From Brevibacillus ruminantium (GTDB lineage: Bacteria > Bacillota > Bacilli > Brevibacillales > Brevibacillaceae): a DNA stretch of 64,000 nt. Each line of letters begins with the position of its first letter. Within the stretch, counting starts at the first letter, position 1. Both the position numbers and the translations under genes were made by a program. Location: NCBI RefSeq assembly GCF_023746555.1, contig NZ_CP098755.1, forward strand, positions 3,173,001 through 3,237,000, written 5' to 3'. This document shows positions 8,402 through 16,701 of this stretch, one piece after another. The notes below the pieces were generated by a model. The model was not told the DNA's origin and did no database searches. It saw only the letters and a program-made list of their open reading frames with translations.

Positions 8402-10465
8402 TTATTCTTCGGCAATCCCGTATTTGTCCAGTTTGTAGTATAAATTGCGGATCGAGATTCCCAAACGTTTGGCCGCCACTGTGCGATTTCCTTTAACAGA
8501 AGCCAACTCCCGCAGGATATGTGCGCGCTCTGCTTCATCCATCGCTTCTTTCAGTGTTTTCCCTGCACTTTCTGCCCGAGGAGATGCTACCTGATGGTCG
8601 GTTTGTCTGCTCCTTCTTTCCAGCGGCGGCAAATCCTCCGGCTGTATCACGCGTTCCGACAGTTTTTTCAGGATCATTGCCCGTCCCAATACATTCTCCA
8701 GCTCTCGCACATTTCCGGGCCATTGATAGGCATAGAGAAGCTGCAGCGTTCCCTCGGCAATATCCTCTACATTTCTACCGTATTCCTGATTGTATTTGCG
8801 CACCAGATGCATGGCCAACGGGTGAATATCCTCCAGCCGCTGACGCAGCGGCGGGATGTAGATGGGGACGACATGGAGCCGGTAGTACAAGTCTTCACGA
8901 AAACGGCCCGCCTGGATCGCGGACTCCAGATTGACATGGGTAGCGGCGATTACGCGTACATCAATCTCAATCGCTTTCGTCCCGCCGACACGGACCACTT
9001 CACGCTCCTGCAGTACACGCAAAAGCTTCACCTGCATGCTCATGGAGAGCTCGCCGATCTCATCGAGAAAAATAGTGCCGCCGCTCGCTTCTTCAAACAA
9101 CCCCCGTTTGCCGCCTCGCTTCGCCCCTGTAAAGGCGCCTTCCTCGTAGCCGAACAGCTCGCTCTCCAGCAGATTTTCGGAAATGGCTGCGCAGTTTACA
9201 CGTACGAATTGTTTGTATTTGCGGCTGCTGGCATTGTGGATGGCGTGGGCAAACAGCTCTTTCCCGGTTCCCGACTCTCCCCGCAGCAGCACTGTAGCAG
9301 GTGTCAGCGCTGCTTTTTGGGCTTGTTCAAGGGCCGCACGCATCGGATCGCTGAACCCGATGATATCCTCAAAAGTATACTTGGCTTCCAGTGTGCGGAT
9401 AATACGATGAGCCTTTTCCAGCTCTTCTGTCAAATGTTTGATCTCCGAAACGTCGTGGATGACACCGACACTGCCCTTCAACTCGCCATCCACCATGACA
9501 GGTGCCACATTCACAACGACGTCCTTTCGTTTCGAGCCGAGCTTCATATGTACGCCGCGAACCGGCTTTTTGGTCTTCAGGACCTGCATATGCATGCTTT
9601 CCCCTTCGGATATGTCGACTGTAGCCGGTTTGCCGATCACATCATGCCTGGTCAGACCGGTGATGCGCGTATAGGCAGGGTTGATCAGCAGACCATTTCC
9701 TTTGGCGTCCACCACCGAGATGGCTTCATCCGAAGAGTCGATAATCGCCTGCAGCATACTTTTCAGTTCCTTCAAATCGGTTACTTCTTCTGCCAGCGCC
9801 ATAATATCGGTGATATCCCGAAAAATGGCCACGGCCCCCGCCACTTCTCCCCGCTCGTCTCGAACCGGGACACGGTTCGTAATGATTCGCGTTTGGTTGG
9901 GCAGCACTTGCTCCTGATTCAGCTCAGGTTGTCCTGTCTCTAATACAATATGTAAGCGTGTATTGGGTATTCGCTCCGCGACTGCCGTCCCCAGCACTTC
10001 GTCTGCCTGGATGCCCATCAACCGTTCCGCAGCCTTGTTGAAAAGGGTGATAGTTCCCTGCCGGTTGACAGCGATAATGGCATCGTGAGTGGAATTAAGC
10101 ATTGTCTCACGTTCACGCTGATTCTGTGTCAAAGCGGCGATTAAATCATCGCGCTCGCCAATCAGCTTCATGATGATTGCCGTGAACGTTCCTGGAATCA
10201 AAACTGTTTTTTCCTGTTTGAGGCACAGTATTTCCTCGTAAGCTGCCGAATCTCCGGTGGCCTCCAGTATCACGTCAATATCGCTTGACAGATATGGGCG
10301 AAAATCCGTTCCCACTTCAATTCCCAGGGAACGCGCCAACTTTAGGCCAGGTGCATCTGCACGCTCGTCCACGACTGCAACGATTTTCATACGCTCCATA
10401 TGGCTTAGCATTTTCAGAAGCGTAGTTCCTCCCTGGCCCGCTCCGACGATGAGCAGCTTGTGCAT
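8402..10465 (-). CDS. bkdR: Sigma-54-dependent activator of branched-chain amino acid catabolism
   Basis: Enhancer-binding protein of 687 residues. Domains in order: an N-terminal nucleotide-binding-like fold beginning LIVGAGQGGTTLL (1-110), two PAS domains (about 118-230 and 240-355), an AAA+ domain (about 370-605) with Walker A GESGTGKE, the sigma-54-contact loop GAFTGA and Walker B GGTIFLDEIGE, and a Fis-type helix-turn-helix ending in NRTVAAKRLGIS. This is the architecture and length of B. subtilis BkdR. It lies directly upstream of bcd and its sigma-54 promoter. The N-terminal fold and PAS domains may sense a metabolite such as a branched amino or oxo acid; this is an inference. Confidence 0.92.
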   Translation of the reverse strand: MHKLLIVGAGQGGTTLLKMLSHMERMKIVAVVDERADAPGLKLARSLGIEVGTDFRPYLSSDIDVILEATGDSAAYEEILCLKQEKTVLIPGTFTAIIMKLIGERDDLIAALTQNQRERETMLNSTHDAIIAVNRQGTITLFNKAAERLMGIQADEVLGTAVAERIPNTRLHIVLETGQPELNQEQVLPNQTRIITNRVPVRDERGEVAGAVAIFRDITDIMALAEEVTDLKELKSMLQAIIDSSDEAISVVDAKGNGLLINPAYTRITGLTRHDVIGKPATVDISEGESMHMQVLKTKKPVRGVHMKLGSKRKDVVVNVAPVMVDGELKGSVGVIHDVSEIKHLTEELEKAHRIIRTLEAKYTFEDIIGFSDPMRAALEQAQKAALTPATVLLRGESGTGKELFAHAIHNASSRKYKQFVRVNCAAISENLLESELFGYEEGAFTGAKRGGKRGLFEEASGGTIFLDEIGELSMSMQVKLLRVLQEREVVRVGGTKAIEIDVRVIAATHVNLESAIQAGRFREDLYYRLHVVPIYIPPLRQRLEDIHPLAMHLVRKYNQEYGRNVEDIAEGTLQLLYAYQWPGNVRELENVLGRAMILKKLSERVIQPEDLPPLERRSRQTDHQVASPRAESAGKTLKEAMDEAERAHILRELASVKGNRTVAAKRLGISIRNLYYKLDKYGIAEE

Positions 10466-10608
10466 GCCGACTTCCCTCTTTCCTCAGATCAAACTGTTAC
10501 CATTGTACCCCAAGCCGGCCCTCATGCACAGGCAGATGTTCCATTGGACAAGGAGCAATCCATCTATTATGATGGGTAGGTAGCATGATGGAAAGGGGAG
10601 AAACACCC

Positions 10609-10866
10609 TTGATCGGGCAGAAACTGGTTGCGCTGATGATCATGGTCATACCGGCGTTGGTTGCCATGTTCGGAATTAAATTGATTCGTGACGCCTTTTT
10701 CTATTCCATCGGGCCTGACGCTCCATTTCTCTGGGGAAAGCTTATCTCGGGCGTGTTGCTGTTTGTCATACCGGTTCTATTTATCGCCGGTTTTATCCTG
10801 CATCACGACCGCAAAAGAAACCGTGTCCAGCCCCGCTTTATGAAACAGGAGCCTGAAGAGGAATAG
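10609..10866 (+). CDS. DUF2627 (YqzF-like) membrane protein
   Basis: Small membrane protein of about 85 residues, with a hydrophobic helix at each of residues 5-25 and 35-65 and a charged, basic then acidic tail (HHDRKRNR...EPEEE). It resembles B. subtilis YqzF (DUF2627), which is also next to bkdR; function unknown. The TTG at 10609 is chosen as the start because AAAGGGGAG lies eight bases upstream and the resulting N-terminus fits the family. An in-frame ATG at 10585 has no good ribosome binding site. It is transcribed divergently from bkdR. Confidence 0.75.
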   Translation: MIGQKLVALMIMVIPALVAMFGIKLIRDAFFYSIGPDAPFLWGKLISGVLLFVIPVLFIAGFILHHDRKRNRVQPRFMKQEPEEE

Positions 10867-10899
10867 AAATCGCATCGTGAAAAAAGACGGCATTGTCAG

Positions 10900-10926
10900 A
10901 AAATCGGGAGGCATTCCCGGTTTTTT
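10900..10926. terminator. Bidirectional terminator between converging genes
   Basis: The hairpin AAATCGGGA / TCCCGGTTT has a 5-base GGCAT loop, a T6 run on the plus side and an A-rich flank on the other. It separates the plus-strand YqzF-like gene from the minus-strand MraY-like gene; its distal arm touches that gene's last codons. Confidence 0.65.
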
Positions 10927-11800
10927 ATTTTGTCTCCATCGGCCTTCCCCATTCGTCCAGCCGATTCAACCAACCGACTTGGGCGATCAACCGGGTGAAG
11001 GAAACATATTCGGACAGCAGATGAAGACCGAGCCATAAAGCCAGCACCGCTAGTTGAGCGAAAAACGGAAGGGTGACGGTAAGCACAAACCCGGCGATAA
11101 ATCCAAGGTAGTTGGCTCCTGTGTCTCCCAGCATCAGACGGGCATGGGCATCATGCGGAAACAAAAGCAAGGTGGACGTCAAAACAGGCAAGACCCAGAT
11201 CCACAATTGTGTTGATTCCGCATACAGAAGCAGGCTGCAGGCTGCCCCTGCCATGACCAGCCAAAATACTTTGATGGCCCGTGCCGGCCTGACGTCAAAC
11301 AGGTTTAACAGATTGGAGGATAGAGCCAAAACACCAGCACCCACCCATACATCCATGATACCCGTATGCAACTGGCTGCTGACGACGAGTGCCGTCCCTG
11401 CACCTCCCGCCGCTTTCCACACTCCGCTGGTCAAACGCCCCTCCCGCAAGAGAACACCAAAATGTCCGCGAAACCCTTTTGGGATTTTATCTGTTGATCG
11501 ATCATCCAGCCAGCCGCAGCAGGCCATCGCCAGGGAACCTGCCAAAAGCAACAAGCCCTGCTTCAGCGTCGTTCCATCTACGGATTGAAAAGATCCAACG
11601 CATAATAAAAGAAGCTGGACCGCAGCCGCATAGCTGATGAGAAATACGCCGCCCGCAGTGACTACCTTCTCTCCCCTGTAATTGGTCCTGACAATGGAGG
11701 CATTATGCAGTTTTTCCCATAATGGTTGAAAATAGAACCGATGAAACAGAAAAGGCCCTGCTACGCTCAGGACCCATGCACCGGTTAGGCTCGTCTCCAT
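10925..11800 (-). CDS. MraY/WecA-like polyprenyl-phosphate glycan phosphotransferase
   Basis: Integral membrane protein of 291 residues with about nine hydrophobic helices. It resembles the MraY/WecA/TagO family, which attaches a sugar-1-phosphate to undecaprenyl phosphate. Family marks visible are the Asp pair in GWLDDRSTD, the NLFDVRPARA segment equivalent to the Asn/Asp catalytic loop (NLxDGxDG in classical members), and MLGDTGANYLGF. The classical loop is altered, so the substrate may differ. The ATG at 11800 has GGGAGGGATCGCC upstream and overlaps the GT2 gene by 16 bp. It is the last gene of a four-gene cluster with SteA and SteB-like proteins. Confidence 0.75.
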   Translation of the reverse strand: METSLTGAWVLSVAGPFLFHRFYFQPLWEKLHNASIVRTNYRGEKVVTAGGVFLISYAAAVQLLLLCVGSFQSVDGTTLKQGLLLLAGSLAMACCGWLDDRSTDKIPKGFRGHFGVLLREGRLTSGVWKAAGGAGTALVVSSQLHTGIMDVWVGAGVLALSSNLLNLFDVRPARAIKVFWLVMAGAACSLLLYAESTQLWIWVLPVLTSTLLLFPHDAHARLMLGDTGANYLGFIAGFVLTVTLPFFAQLAVLALWLGLHLLSEYVSFTRLIAQVGWLNRLDEWGRPMETK

Positions 11801-12474
11801 GGCGATCCCTCCCACCATTTTCTTCCCAACGCTTTGCCAATCGCGACCATCTCTTTGCCCCGATGCCGAAAACCGGCAAAATCATTTCCCGTTTGGCGAT
11901 GGGTAAAGGAAACGGGAACCTCCATCATTCGGTAACCTGCACGCAGGGCCGTAATCGTCAGCCCAACCTCGATGCCAAATCCCGGCTCCAGCTGGCCGAT
12001 TCCTTCCAAAACCTGCCGCTTCAGCGCTCTTTGTCCGGACAAAGGAGCCTTTGGGGAATAGCCGGTTAGCGCCCTTATACCCTGTCTGGCCAAACCTTTT
12101 GCCAAACCAAGGCCCACTTTTCGCTGAAGGGGAGGCAGCACAGCAACGGCCATGTCACACTCATCAGCGAGTACAGGGGCAAGCAGCTCACCTGCTTGTG
12201 CTGCACTTTCCCGCAGGTCGCCATCCAAAAATAAGAGAACATCCCCACTGGAGGCTTGCCAGCCTGTTTGCAGCGCCCTGCCCTTTCCCTGATTCACCGG
12301 GTGCCGCATCACGCGATCCGCGAGCCGGGCAGCAAGACTGCCAGTCGCATCCTGACTTCCATCGTCCACTACTATAATTTCCTCGACCGCGAGCTGCTCA
12401 CGGATTGCTGTGAGCGTCGGGACGATCCACTCCGCCTCATTATAGGCCGGGATGATGACACTAACTTTTTTCAC
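11785..12474 (-). CDS. Family 2 glycosyltransferase
   Basis: GT-A fold glycosyltransferase of 229 residues. It shows the N-terminal VSVIIPAYNEAEWI motif, the nucleotide-sugar-binding VVDDGSQDAT, and LFLDGDLRE as the DxD-like metal site. The C-terminal half includes GYRMMEVPVSFTHR, as in dolichol-phosphate-mannose-synthase-like enzymes. No membrane helix is seen. It overlaps steB-like by 14 bp and the MraY-like gene by 16 bp, so the three are translationally coupled. It probably acts on a lipid-linked sugar made by the downstream product; that is an inference. Confidence 0.85.
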   Translation of the reverse strand: MKKVSVIIPAYNEAEWIVPTLTAIREQLAVEEIIVVDDGSQDATGSLAARLADRVMRHPVNQGKGRALQTGWQASSGDVLLFLDGDLRESAAQAGELLAPVLADECDMAVAVLPPLQRKVGLGLAKGLARQGIRALTGYSPKAPLSGQRALKRQVLEGIGQLEPGFGIEVGLTITALRAGYRMMEVPVSFTHRQTGNDFAGFRHRGKEMVAIGKALGRKWWEGSPWRRA

Positions 12475-13018
12475 GCTCCGCTTTCAACTCCGTCATCAGA
12501 TTTTGCAGTTGTTCCAGCAGCGCCCATTGCTGAGCGATCGTTTCAGGTATTTGATCCACGAAGAGCCAACGACTATTCTCCGGCAGATTATGTAACCACT
12601 CCGGCTGTGTCACCGCCAATACGAGAAGCGGTCCGTCCAACGGAGTGATACCGCTTCCATACGGTACGACTACGGCTCCTGTCTGCTTTAGCAAACGCTT
12701 CAGAGGGGCGATGGAAACATCAGCAGAATGCCAGAGATAAAGCTTGTTGCCTTCCATCGAACCAGTATAACGGGCGGCCATCAGATGTGCAGCCTCCGCT
12801 TTGTTTTTTTCGATTTCGCTTTGCAGGCGGTTCATTTGTTGTTTCAGCTCGCTGTTGCTCTTTAATGCCTGCTGATATCTGCTTTCCATTTTGCTCAGGA
12901 CTTCTTTTTCGCTCACAGAAAACCAGGGCTGTCCGGCCATTCCTCCGAGCAGTATGCCAATCCCGAGGCTGAGGAAAACCGCAGCCAGCGAGATGAGATG
13001 ATGACGAAAAGGAATCAT
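12461..13018 (-). CDS. MctB/SteB-like (DUF3186) membrane-anchored protein
   Basis: Protein of 185 residues with one N-terminal membrane helix (about 7-27, ending GIGILLGG), then a coiled coil (about 35-75) and a mixed alpha/beta domain. The pattern fits the family named copper transporter MctB in mycobacteria and SteB in Corynebacterium. There SteB works with SteA at the division septum. The ATG at 13018 is preceded by AGGAGGGGTGTC; an upstream in-frame start has none. It lies 10 bp after steA-like. No His/Met/Cys-rich metal site is visible, so copper transport is not supported here. Confidence 0.75.
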   Translation of the reverse strand: MIPFRHHLISLAAVFLSLGIGILLGGMAGQPWFSVSEKEVLSKMESRYQQALKSNSELKQQMNRLQSEIEKNKAEAAHLMAARYTGSMEGNKLYLWHSADVSIAPLKRLLKQTGAVVVPYGSGITPLDGPLLVLAVTQPEWLHNLPENSRWLFVDQIPETIAQQWALLEQLQNLMTELKAEREKS

Positions 13019-13028
13019 GACACCCCTC

Positions 13029-14189
13029 CTAAAATGCCCAGCTGCTCCACTGCATCCACCATAGCTGCATGGTGTGGCGCGCAACAGGATGAATCGTCAA
13101 AGCAGCCATGACCGGGACGAGCGTAGCTGCGACGAGCAAGCCTGTCCCATTCCATGTCCAGCGTGGTTGATACAACAGGCTCGCCCCCTTTGCATCAATT
13201 AACCGAGAGCCGATCTTGGTGCGCACGAGAAGGGTGCTGGCCATTCCTTTTCTGCCCTTTTCCAGAAAATCGATCATCGTGGAATGGGTGCCGATGGTTA
13301 CGATCAGCTTGGCGTTTTCCTCGTATGCGAGCAGCATGGCGATATCCTCACTCGTACCGGGCGCGGGCAGCAGATGATAGCTGAGACCCAGCTGTTCCAC
13401 ACGCTCTTCTCCTGGCGCACTTCCGTCTGAATAGGCATGAACTACGATTTCGGCACCCGATCGGAGACCCTCATCGGAGATACTGTCCATATCGCCGATG
13501 ATCAAGTCGGGGCAATATCCATTCTCCAGCAGTGCATCTGCTCCTCCATCCACGGCGACCAGGACAGGATTATAATCACGTATGTAAGTAGCAAGCATGC
13601 GTAAATCCTCGCGATAATGTCTCCCCCGGACGACCACCACGACATGGCGATCCTCCATCTGAGTGCGCAGCTTGGGCCGTTTCATCGGACGCAGGAACCA
13701 CTCTTTCTCAGCGCGGGCATAGCTGAGTGTATTGTCAATAAATGTGGATAGAACTTCATCCAGACGTTCACTTGCTTCCTGCCAGCGCCGCTCCAGCTCT
13801 TGTTCACTCACTTTGCTCAGCCTGGCCTTCCGCTTCCAACCATCTTCCGTCTGAATCCACAGCTCGTTTTTTCTGACCATGCCTAGTGCTCCATCCACTT
13901 CGTCAATCATCTGTGGTGTCTGATCCTGTACTTCATAGAGGGGAATACCCGCTTCCAAAAGACGTTTGGCGCCTTCTGCGGGGTAGGTTCCAGTCAAAAA
14001 AGGGGAAAGGTTACACACAGCTCTTACATTGGCCTGCAAGAGTGACAGCGCCGCCATCTCATCCAGATCGGCATGATCGACGACCGCCACTTCAAATGGC
14101 TGAATGCGCGAACAGAGATGTTTTGTTTTTCGGTCTGCTGCAATTTTTGCCATGTGTGAAACACTGCCTAGCCAAACCTTTTTTCCCAC
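13029..14189 (-). CDS. SteA-like putative cytokinetic-ring protein
   Basis: Protein of about 386 residues matching the SteA family, whose C-terminal part resembles the thiamine pyrophosphokinase catalytic domain. Visible blocks are NLSPFLTGTYPAEG near the N-terminus, VDGGADALLENGYCPDLIIGDMDS (aspartates DGGAD and GDMDS as in TPK), and two hydrophobic helices at the C-terminus (about 340-385). The GTG at 14189 is chosen because GGAGGTG sits six bases upstream. Corynebacterial SteA is involved in daughter-cell separation. Here it heads a cluster with SteB-like, GT2 and MraY-like genes, which points to an envelope role. Confidence 0.8.
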   Translation of the reverse strand: MGKKVWLGSVSHMAKIAADRKTKHLCSRIQPFEVAVVDHADLDEMAALSLLQANVRAVCNLSPFLTGTYPAEGAKRLLEAGIPLYEVQDQTPQMIDEVDGALGMVRKNELWIQTEDGWKRKARLSKVSEQELERRWQEASERLDEVLSTFIDNTLSYARAEKEWFLRPMKRPKLRTQMEDRHVVVVVRGRHYREDLRMLATYIRDYNPVLVAVDGGADALLENGYCPDLIIGDMDSISDEGLRSGAEIVVHAYSDGSAPGEERVEQLGLSYHLLPAPGTSEDIAMLLAYEENAKLIVTIGTHSTMIDFLEKGRKGMASTLLVRTKIGSRLIDAKGASLLYQPRWTWNGTGLLVAATLVPVMAALTIHPVARHTMQLWWMQWSSWAF

Positions 14190-14258
14190 CTGGTCCACCT
14201 CCATTTCTAGTATGCTAAAAATTACCGGATGACATGCAAGAGGTGGCGGGAAAACGAA

Positions 14259-14290
14259 AAAGAGACCGTACGCTCACGCACAGTCTCTTT
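14259..14290 (-). terminator. Terminator after the small membrane protein gene
   Basis: AAAGAGAC at 14259-14266 pairs perfectly with GTCTCTTT at 14283-14290 around a 16-base loop. The minus strand continues into a TTTTC run. It lies 18 bp past the stop at 14309 and upstream of steA-like, so it separates the two units. Confidence 0.75.
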
Positions 14291-14308
14291 GCCTATGTAC
14301 CGACAATA

Positions 14309-14485
14309 TTAAATACCTTTGGTTGCGTAGTAGATGATCAAGCCGTCTGCGAAGAGAAACACGGCCAGAGACACCAGACCAAAGCCAATCGCGAATTTGT
14401 TTTTCGCACGGTAAGAGCGAAGCAGGCCCATCGCGATAAAGAATGTGAATACGAACATCAAAAAATCGAACAGATTAACTTTCAT
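14309..14485 (-). CDS. Small two-helix membrane protein (possibly DUF2759)
   Basis: A 58-residue protein beginning MKVNLFDFLM with two hydrophobic helices (about 3-20 and 30-52) split by the basic segment RSYRAKNK. The ATG at 14485 has AAAGGAG about twelve bases upstream; upstream in-frame starts lack one. It has its own sigma-A promoter and terminator, so it is a one-gene unit. Size and layout resemble DUF2759 (YqgW) proteins, but this is a weak match by eye. No function can be given. Confidence 0.65.
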   Translation of the reverse strand: MKVNLFDFLMFVFTFFIAMGLLRSYRAKNKFAIGFGLVSLAVFLFADGLIIYYATKGI

Positions 14486-14539
14486 TGAAGTACACAACTC
14501 CTTTGGAAAAAAATGAAGCGAACACAAGATAGCACCTTC

Positions 14540-14568
14540 ATTATATAGAATACCCCAAAGGGATACAA
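14540..14568 (-). promoter_or_regulatory. Sigma-A promoter of the small membrane protein gene
   Basis: On the minus strand TTGTAT (14563-14568) and TATAAT (14540-14545) are separated by exactly 17 bp, about 55 bp upstream of the start codon at 14485. Confidence 0.7.
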
Positions 14569-14610
14569 GTCGAATCAGGATTTGTGACAGACGATTTCAC
14601 AAATCTGCCA

Positions 14611-15387
14611 TTATCCCTTCACACCCACCCACACGGTCCACCGATCCTGTTCGTGTATCGGCTCACGACCTTCTATCTTTTGATGGATGTAGTTGATTAG
14701 CTGCCGTAGCTCTTGATCGGTTAACTCATGAAGTAGAGAGCGGCCCGTACGATTGCCAAGATCGCGTTCCAGCTCGACCCATCTCTGATAGGTCCTGCGT
14801 ACTTCCCACAGTTGGTGCGAGGTGACTTGGGTAAATCCCGACTGACGCATCTCTTTTCGCACCTGCTCATCCGCCGGACGTCTGTTTTGCTCAAACGCTA
14901 GCAGCTTCGGGAATGCTTCAAAGAAAAATCCGCGCAGATGATCTGCGGAGCCTGGAACTGTGACATCGGCCAATGTCCGGTTTTGAATGATGCAGACGCC
15001 TCCGGGAGCCAGCAGCCGATAGGCCTCATGAAAAAAATCCTGACTGTTTTTTACATGGTGAAGCAATGCCCGTGAAAAGACGATATCGGCACTCTCATCT
15101 GGCAAAGCGGTTTGACAAGCATCACTGCAGTGATAGCTGATTTCTGGGAATTCCTTTGTTTTCTCTCTCGCCGCTTCCAGGATAGTTTCAGAAAAATCGA
15201 CTCCGACGACGTGGCCTGCTCCCAGCTCCGCCCATCCTTCTGTGTAAATCCCTCCTCCGCACCCCAGATCGATCACGCGCAAGCCAGCAGGATCAACCCA
15301 GCGTCCCATCGCTTCCCGCCATCCGCTGTCCGCCCTGCGGGAACTGTAGGTATCACGATTCTTCGGGGCATGAAAATCAATGCTCAT
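14611..15387 (-). CDS. Class I SAM-dependent methyltransferase
   Basis: A 258-residue methyltransferase of unknown substrate. Motif I is VIDLGCGGGIYTEGWAELGAG, followed by the acidic VVGVDFSE and then IVFSRALLHHV of motif II. The C-terminal region (about 150-258) is specific and contains LWEVRRTYQRW. The start at 15387 has GGAGGTGCCAGG upstream and overlaps the end of the VOC gene by 11 bp, implying coupled translation. The neighbours suggest small-molecule modification or detoxification, not rRNA methylation. Confidence 0.8.
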   Translation of the reverse strand: MSIDFHAPKNRDTYSSRRADSGWREAMGRWVDPAGLRVIDLGCGGGIYTEGWAELGAGHVVGVDFSETILEAAREKTKEFPEISYHCSDACQTALPDESADIVFSRALLHHVKNSQDFFHEAYRLLAPGGVCIIQNRTLADVTVPGSADHLRGFFFEAFPKLLAFEQNRRPADEQVRKEMRQSGFTQVTSHQLWEVRRTYQRWVELERDLGNRTGRSLLHELTDQELRQLINYIHQKIEGREPIHEQDRWTVWVGVKG

Positions 15388-15754
15388 CACCTGGCACCTC
15401 CATAAACTCCAGGCGGTTGCCAAAAGGGTCATCTGCAAAGAAGCGGATCACGCCCGGGATCTCCTCCCCCCCTTTTACGGTTACACCTGCTTGTAGCAAT
15501 CGTGCACGCAATGCTTCGATCTGTTTTACCAGGAAAGCAGGATGGGCCTTTTTCGCAGGGGCAAAGGGCTCCTCCACTCCGATGTGAACCGTTTGCGAGC
15601 CGCATTGAAACCAGACTCCCCCTCGTTTTCTCAATGCTTCCGGCTTAGGGACTTCGGTCATACCCAAAAGTCCGCTGAAGAATTGACGGGCCTCCTCTTC
15701 ACAACCAACCGGTGCTGCCAACTGTACGTGATCCAATCCAATCCATGTATGCAT
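15377..15754 (-). CDS. VOC (glyoxalase/bleomycin-resistance fold) family protein
   Basis: Protein of 125 residues with the two beta-alpha-beta-beta-beta modules of the vicinal oxygen chelate fold. The N-terminal module starts LDHVQLAAP, and the second ends FFADDPFGNRLEFME. His and Glu residues fit the metal-site positions (LDH, VHIG, LEFME). Members are dioxygenases, isomerases or resistance proteins; the substrate cannot be told from sequence. It is coupled to the downstream methyltransferase. Confidence 0.85.
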   Translation of the reverse strand: MHTWIGLDHVQLAAPVGCEEEARQFFSGLLGMTEVPKPEALRKRGGVWFQCGSQTVHIGVEEPFAPAKKAHPAFLVKQIEALRARLLQAGVTVKGGEEIPGVIRFFADDPFGNRLEFMEVPGDEH

Positions 15755-15785
15755 CTTTCAACTCTCCTTACGTTTGCTTCGTTTG

Positions 15786-16580
15786 CTATCTTTTTTTACA
15801 GAGAACCATCCACTCATCAATTTCATGTTCTTGCACACGTCCATCTGCGATACTGACACCCATATAGGAACGAATATGATCATCTGCTTGTAGCAGCATT
15901 TGTTCGACAGCTTCTTGCTGTTCCTGCGACTGGGCTGTTCGTTTCACCCACGGCAAAAATTGGAAACGTTTCTTGCGCAGTCTTTCCTGCTGAACCTCCA
16001 GAGCTTCCCGCTCCATCAGCACTTTCCACTCACCGGGGGAGAGACAGCGTACGTGACTTGGGTCCCGCAGGGCTTCAAACTGATTGATGAAATCTCCAAT
16101 GGACGCAAATTCCCCTGACTCGTCAGGAACGACATTGTCAATCAGTACGAACTGGCCATTCGGGCGCAGCACCCGTGATATCTCACGGATGAAGGCTGCG
16201 GGGTTGGGAAAGTGGTGGGCGGCGATCCGGCAGCAGACGACATCAAACGTCTCGCTCAGAAAAGGCAGCTTTTCGGCATCGGCCTGGACGTGCAGGATAT
16301 TCTCCAGCTTTTCTTCCAGATGCGCTTCTCTGGCCGCTTCCAGCATCAATACGGTCAGATCCGTCGCGACGACTTGTCGGCAGTGCGGTGCAAGTGTTTT
16401 GGCAACATGCCCCCCGCCTGTGGCGACATCCAAGACGCGCCAATCTGCCTGCGGCTTCAGCCATTCAACCAGCAGCGGCAAATCTTCTCCCTTCGCATGG
16501 GTTACACTGGTCACATAAGCTTTTGCATGCTTGCCAAACTGTTCCTGCACCTGTTTTTTGATTTCTTCCTCCCGATTCAT
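15786..16580 (-). CDS. Class I SAM-dependent methyltransferase (YcgJ/UbiE-like)
   Basis: A 264-residue methyltransferase. Motif I is VLDVATGGGHVAKTLAP, then VVATDLT, with DVVCCRIAAHHFPNP as motif II and LIDNVVPDE after it. The layout is that of small-molecule methyltransferases related to B. subtilis YcgJ. The start carries AGGAGGTGGTTTTCC immediately upstream. It is divergent from the LysR gene at 16702 across 121 bp, so that regulator may control this gene and the VOC/methyltransferase pair 31 bp downstream. Confidence 0.82.
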   Translation of the reverse strand: MNREEEIKKQVQEQFGKHAKAYVTSVTHAKGEDLPLLVEWLKPQADWRVLDVATGGGHVAKTLAPHCRQVVATDLTVLMLEAAREAHLEEKLENILHVQADAEKLPFLSETFDVVCCRIAAHHFPNPAAFIREISRVLRPNGQFVLIDNVVPDESGEFASIGDFINQFEALRDPSHVRCLSPGEWKVLMEREALEVQQERLRKKRFQFLPWVKRTAQSQEQQEAVEQMLLQADDHIRSYMGVSIADGRVQEHEIDEWMVLCKKR

Positions 16581-16701
16581 GGAAAACCACCTCCTGTCTC
16601 CATCATATCCCTTTTTTCCCTTTTTTGTTATAGTATATTGATAACTACCTATTCATGAATTCGATAACCACTGTTCCACTTCAGGAGAGGAGAATACCAA
16701 G

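Noticed and set aside
8519..9943. Plus-strand open frame of 474 residues opposite bkdR
   Set aside because: The minus strand encodes an unmistakable AAA+ sigma-54 activator; the plus frame is Cys/His/Arg-rich in the way of antisense frames and has no family motif.
12461..13018. Copper transporter label for the SteB/MctB-like protein
   Set aside because: One membrane helix and no Cys/His/Met metal site are visible; the name comes from family annotation and is not supported here.
14579..14605. Hairpin GATTTGTGA / TCACAAATC as a terminator of the methyltransferase gene
   Set aside because: It has a good stem but no T run on the minus strand, so a terminator role is not supported.
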